From the NCBI GenBank assembly GCA_027074515.1, contig JALTCQ010000103.1, positions 1-6,083 on the forward strand: a stretch of DNA of 6,083 nt, given 5' to 3'. The notes below the pieces were generated by a model that saw only the letters and a program-made list of their open reading frames with translations, did not search any database and was not told the DNA's origin. Positions 5,656 to 6,083 of this stretch are shown here, one piece after another. This DNA comes from Microcaldota archaeon (GTDB lineage: Archaea; Iainarchaeota; Iainarchaeia; JAADDC01). The number at the start of each line of letters is the position of its first letter. The stretch's first letter is position 1. The position numbers were made by a program, and so were the translations under genes.

Positions 5656-5716
5656 ACCGCGTATGTGCTGGTTCTTCAGATTTACGGCGCTCGTTTGCTG
5701 GCTACTTTTGTAAATC
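5582..5716 (+). other. Structured intergenic segment, possible small RNA
   Basis: No protein gene is visible here. Bases 5582-5599 pair with 5688-5704 to give 17 pairs with a single bulged A (5594); five of the pairs are G-U, so the stem is stable only as plus-strand RNA. The enclosed part has a perfect hairpin, CCAGCCG (5613-5619) with CGGCTGG (5625-5631), around a five-base loop. A second stem, 5679-5687 with 5708-5716 (GATTTAC with GTAAATC plus two G-U pairs), cannot easily form together with the first. The overall length of about 123 bases resembles 5S rRNA, but the conserved 5S motifs are absent. I do not recognise the family, and no clear promoter lies directly ahead. Confidence 0.35.
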
Positions 5717-5769
5717 GGGATTAGGGGAATGGGGGGGTGTTTATCGGAAAGCATCCGTTCCAAAAACCC

Positions 5770-5777
5770 TTTATATG
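5770..5777 (+). promoter_or_regulatory. TATA box of the gene starting at 5798
   Basis: TTTATATG, the same octamer as in the histone promoter, follows an A-rich BRE-like run (CAAAAACCC). The expected transcription start about 25 bases downstream coincides with the ATG at 5798, which points to a leaderless mRNA. Confidence 0.7.
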
Positions 5778-5797
5778 TGGGAAACGTCCTTACACAC

Positions 5798-6083
5798 ATG
5801 ATAGGCGAAATCGTGGAAAGGGTTGTCTTTGACGACGATTACTGGGACGAGGTGCTTGTTTTCGCCCGTTATGAGGTGCAGAAGCACGTGGATGCAGGAT
5901 ACTCTTTGGACAGATACTTTGAAAGCCACGATGCATGGGGCAGACGCAGGATTTTCGCGGAGCTTTCGAACGATGACACGGCCATCACCATCTTTGCCAG
6001 TCCCGAAGACGGTATCGTGATTGCCCGTCATCCCAAAGCAAAGAACGAAGAATCGGCAATTGCAGTAGCACGTGCGTCAGAAT
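5798..6083 (+). CDS. Conserved-looking protein of unknown function, 3'-truncated
   Basis: The reading frame is open from the ATG at 5798 to the end of the window (95 codons plus one base). It begins MIGEIVERVVFDDDYWDEVL. The visible part is acidic near the start (DDDYWDE) and is followed by an alternating helix/strand-like pattern: a probable amphipathic helix through VLVFARYEVQKHVDAG and then two likely beta strands, TAITIFAS and DGIVIARH. No signal peptide, membrane segment or cysteine cluster is seen. A good TATA box sits at leaderless distance and no ribosome binding site precedes the ATG. Both observations, together with the uninterrupted frame and codon use like the neighbouring genes, support a real gene. 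I do not recognise the family. Confidence 0.75.
   Translation, partial: MIGEIVERVVFDDDYWDEVLVFARYEVQKHVDAGYSLDRYFESHDAWGRRRIFAELSNDDTAITIFASPEDGIVIARHPKAKNEESAIAVARASE

Noticed and set aside
5582..5704. A 5S rRNA gene, suggested by the 123-base length and paired ends
   Set aside because: The conserved 5S loop sequences are absent and the internal helices do not follow the 5S plan.
5745..5761. A short inverted repeat CGGA/TCCG just ahead of the TATA box at 5770
   Set aside because: Only four pairs; too short to call an operator without comparison to relatives.
5539..5801. Frames of 81-86 residues on both strands between the tRNA and the gene at 5798
   Set aside because: No ribosome binding site, no recognisable motif, and they overlap strong RNA hairpins and the promoter of the next gene.

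Overview
The window is archaeal. It carries a histone, a transcription factor B, ribosomal protein S8e, the H/ACA RNP protein Gar1 and a full-length Hef helicase-nuclease, with TATA/BRE-type promoters and strong GGAGGTG-type ribosome binding sites. A helicase-plus-nuclease Hef is typical of Euryarchaeota in the broad sense, because crenarchaea have only the short XPF nuclease. The presence of a histone argues against Thermoplasma itself. I cannot name the genus from the sequence.

Layout. Positions 2-868 hold the 3' part of a metallo-beta-lactamase/beta-CASP nuclease gene that enters from the left. It converges on a 71-residue histone gene on the minus strand (916-1131), with a hairpin and pyrimidine-rich terminator between them. 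The histone and hef (1276-3582) diverge from a 144-base region that carries one TATA box for each direction. Next comes a same-strand cluster: rps8e (3663-4049), gar1 (4082-4345) and tfb (4351-5262). gar1 and tfb are almost touching, and the gar1 stop region doubles as the tfb ribosome binding site. A T-rich terminator follows tfb.

From 5263 to 5797 there is no protein gene. This 535-base stretch holds an intron-less tRNA-Pro(CGG) gene (5432-5507), a GC-rich and hairpin-rich leader with no internal TATA box (5297-5431), and a second structured segment downstream (5582-5716). That segment's end-to-end stem works only on the plus strand because it relies on G-U pairs. The stretch also contains a 14-base direct repeat and a G-quadruplex motif. 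At 5798 a new, unrecognised gene starts directly downstream of a good TATA box, apparently without a leader, and runs off the right edge.

Functionally, the rps8e-gar1-tfb cluster links ribosome assembly, RNA pseudouridylation and transcription initiation. The histone and Hef serve chromatin and stalled-fork repair. The protein genes are mostly ordinary archaeal core genes. The most promising unexplained material is the non-coding stretch around the tRNA and the unknown gene at the right edge.
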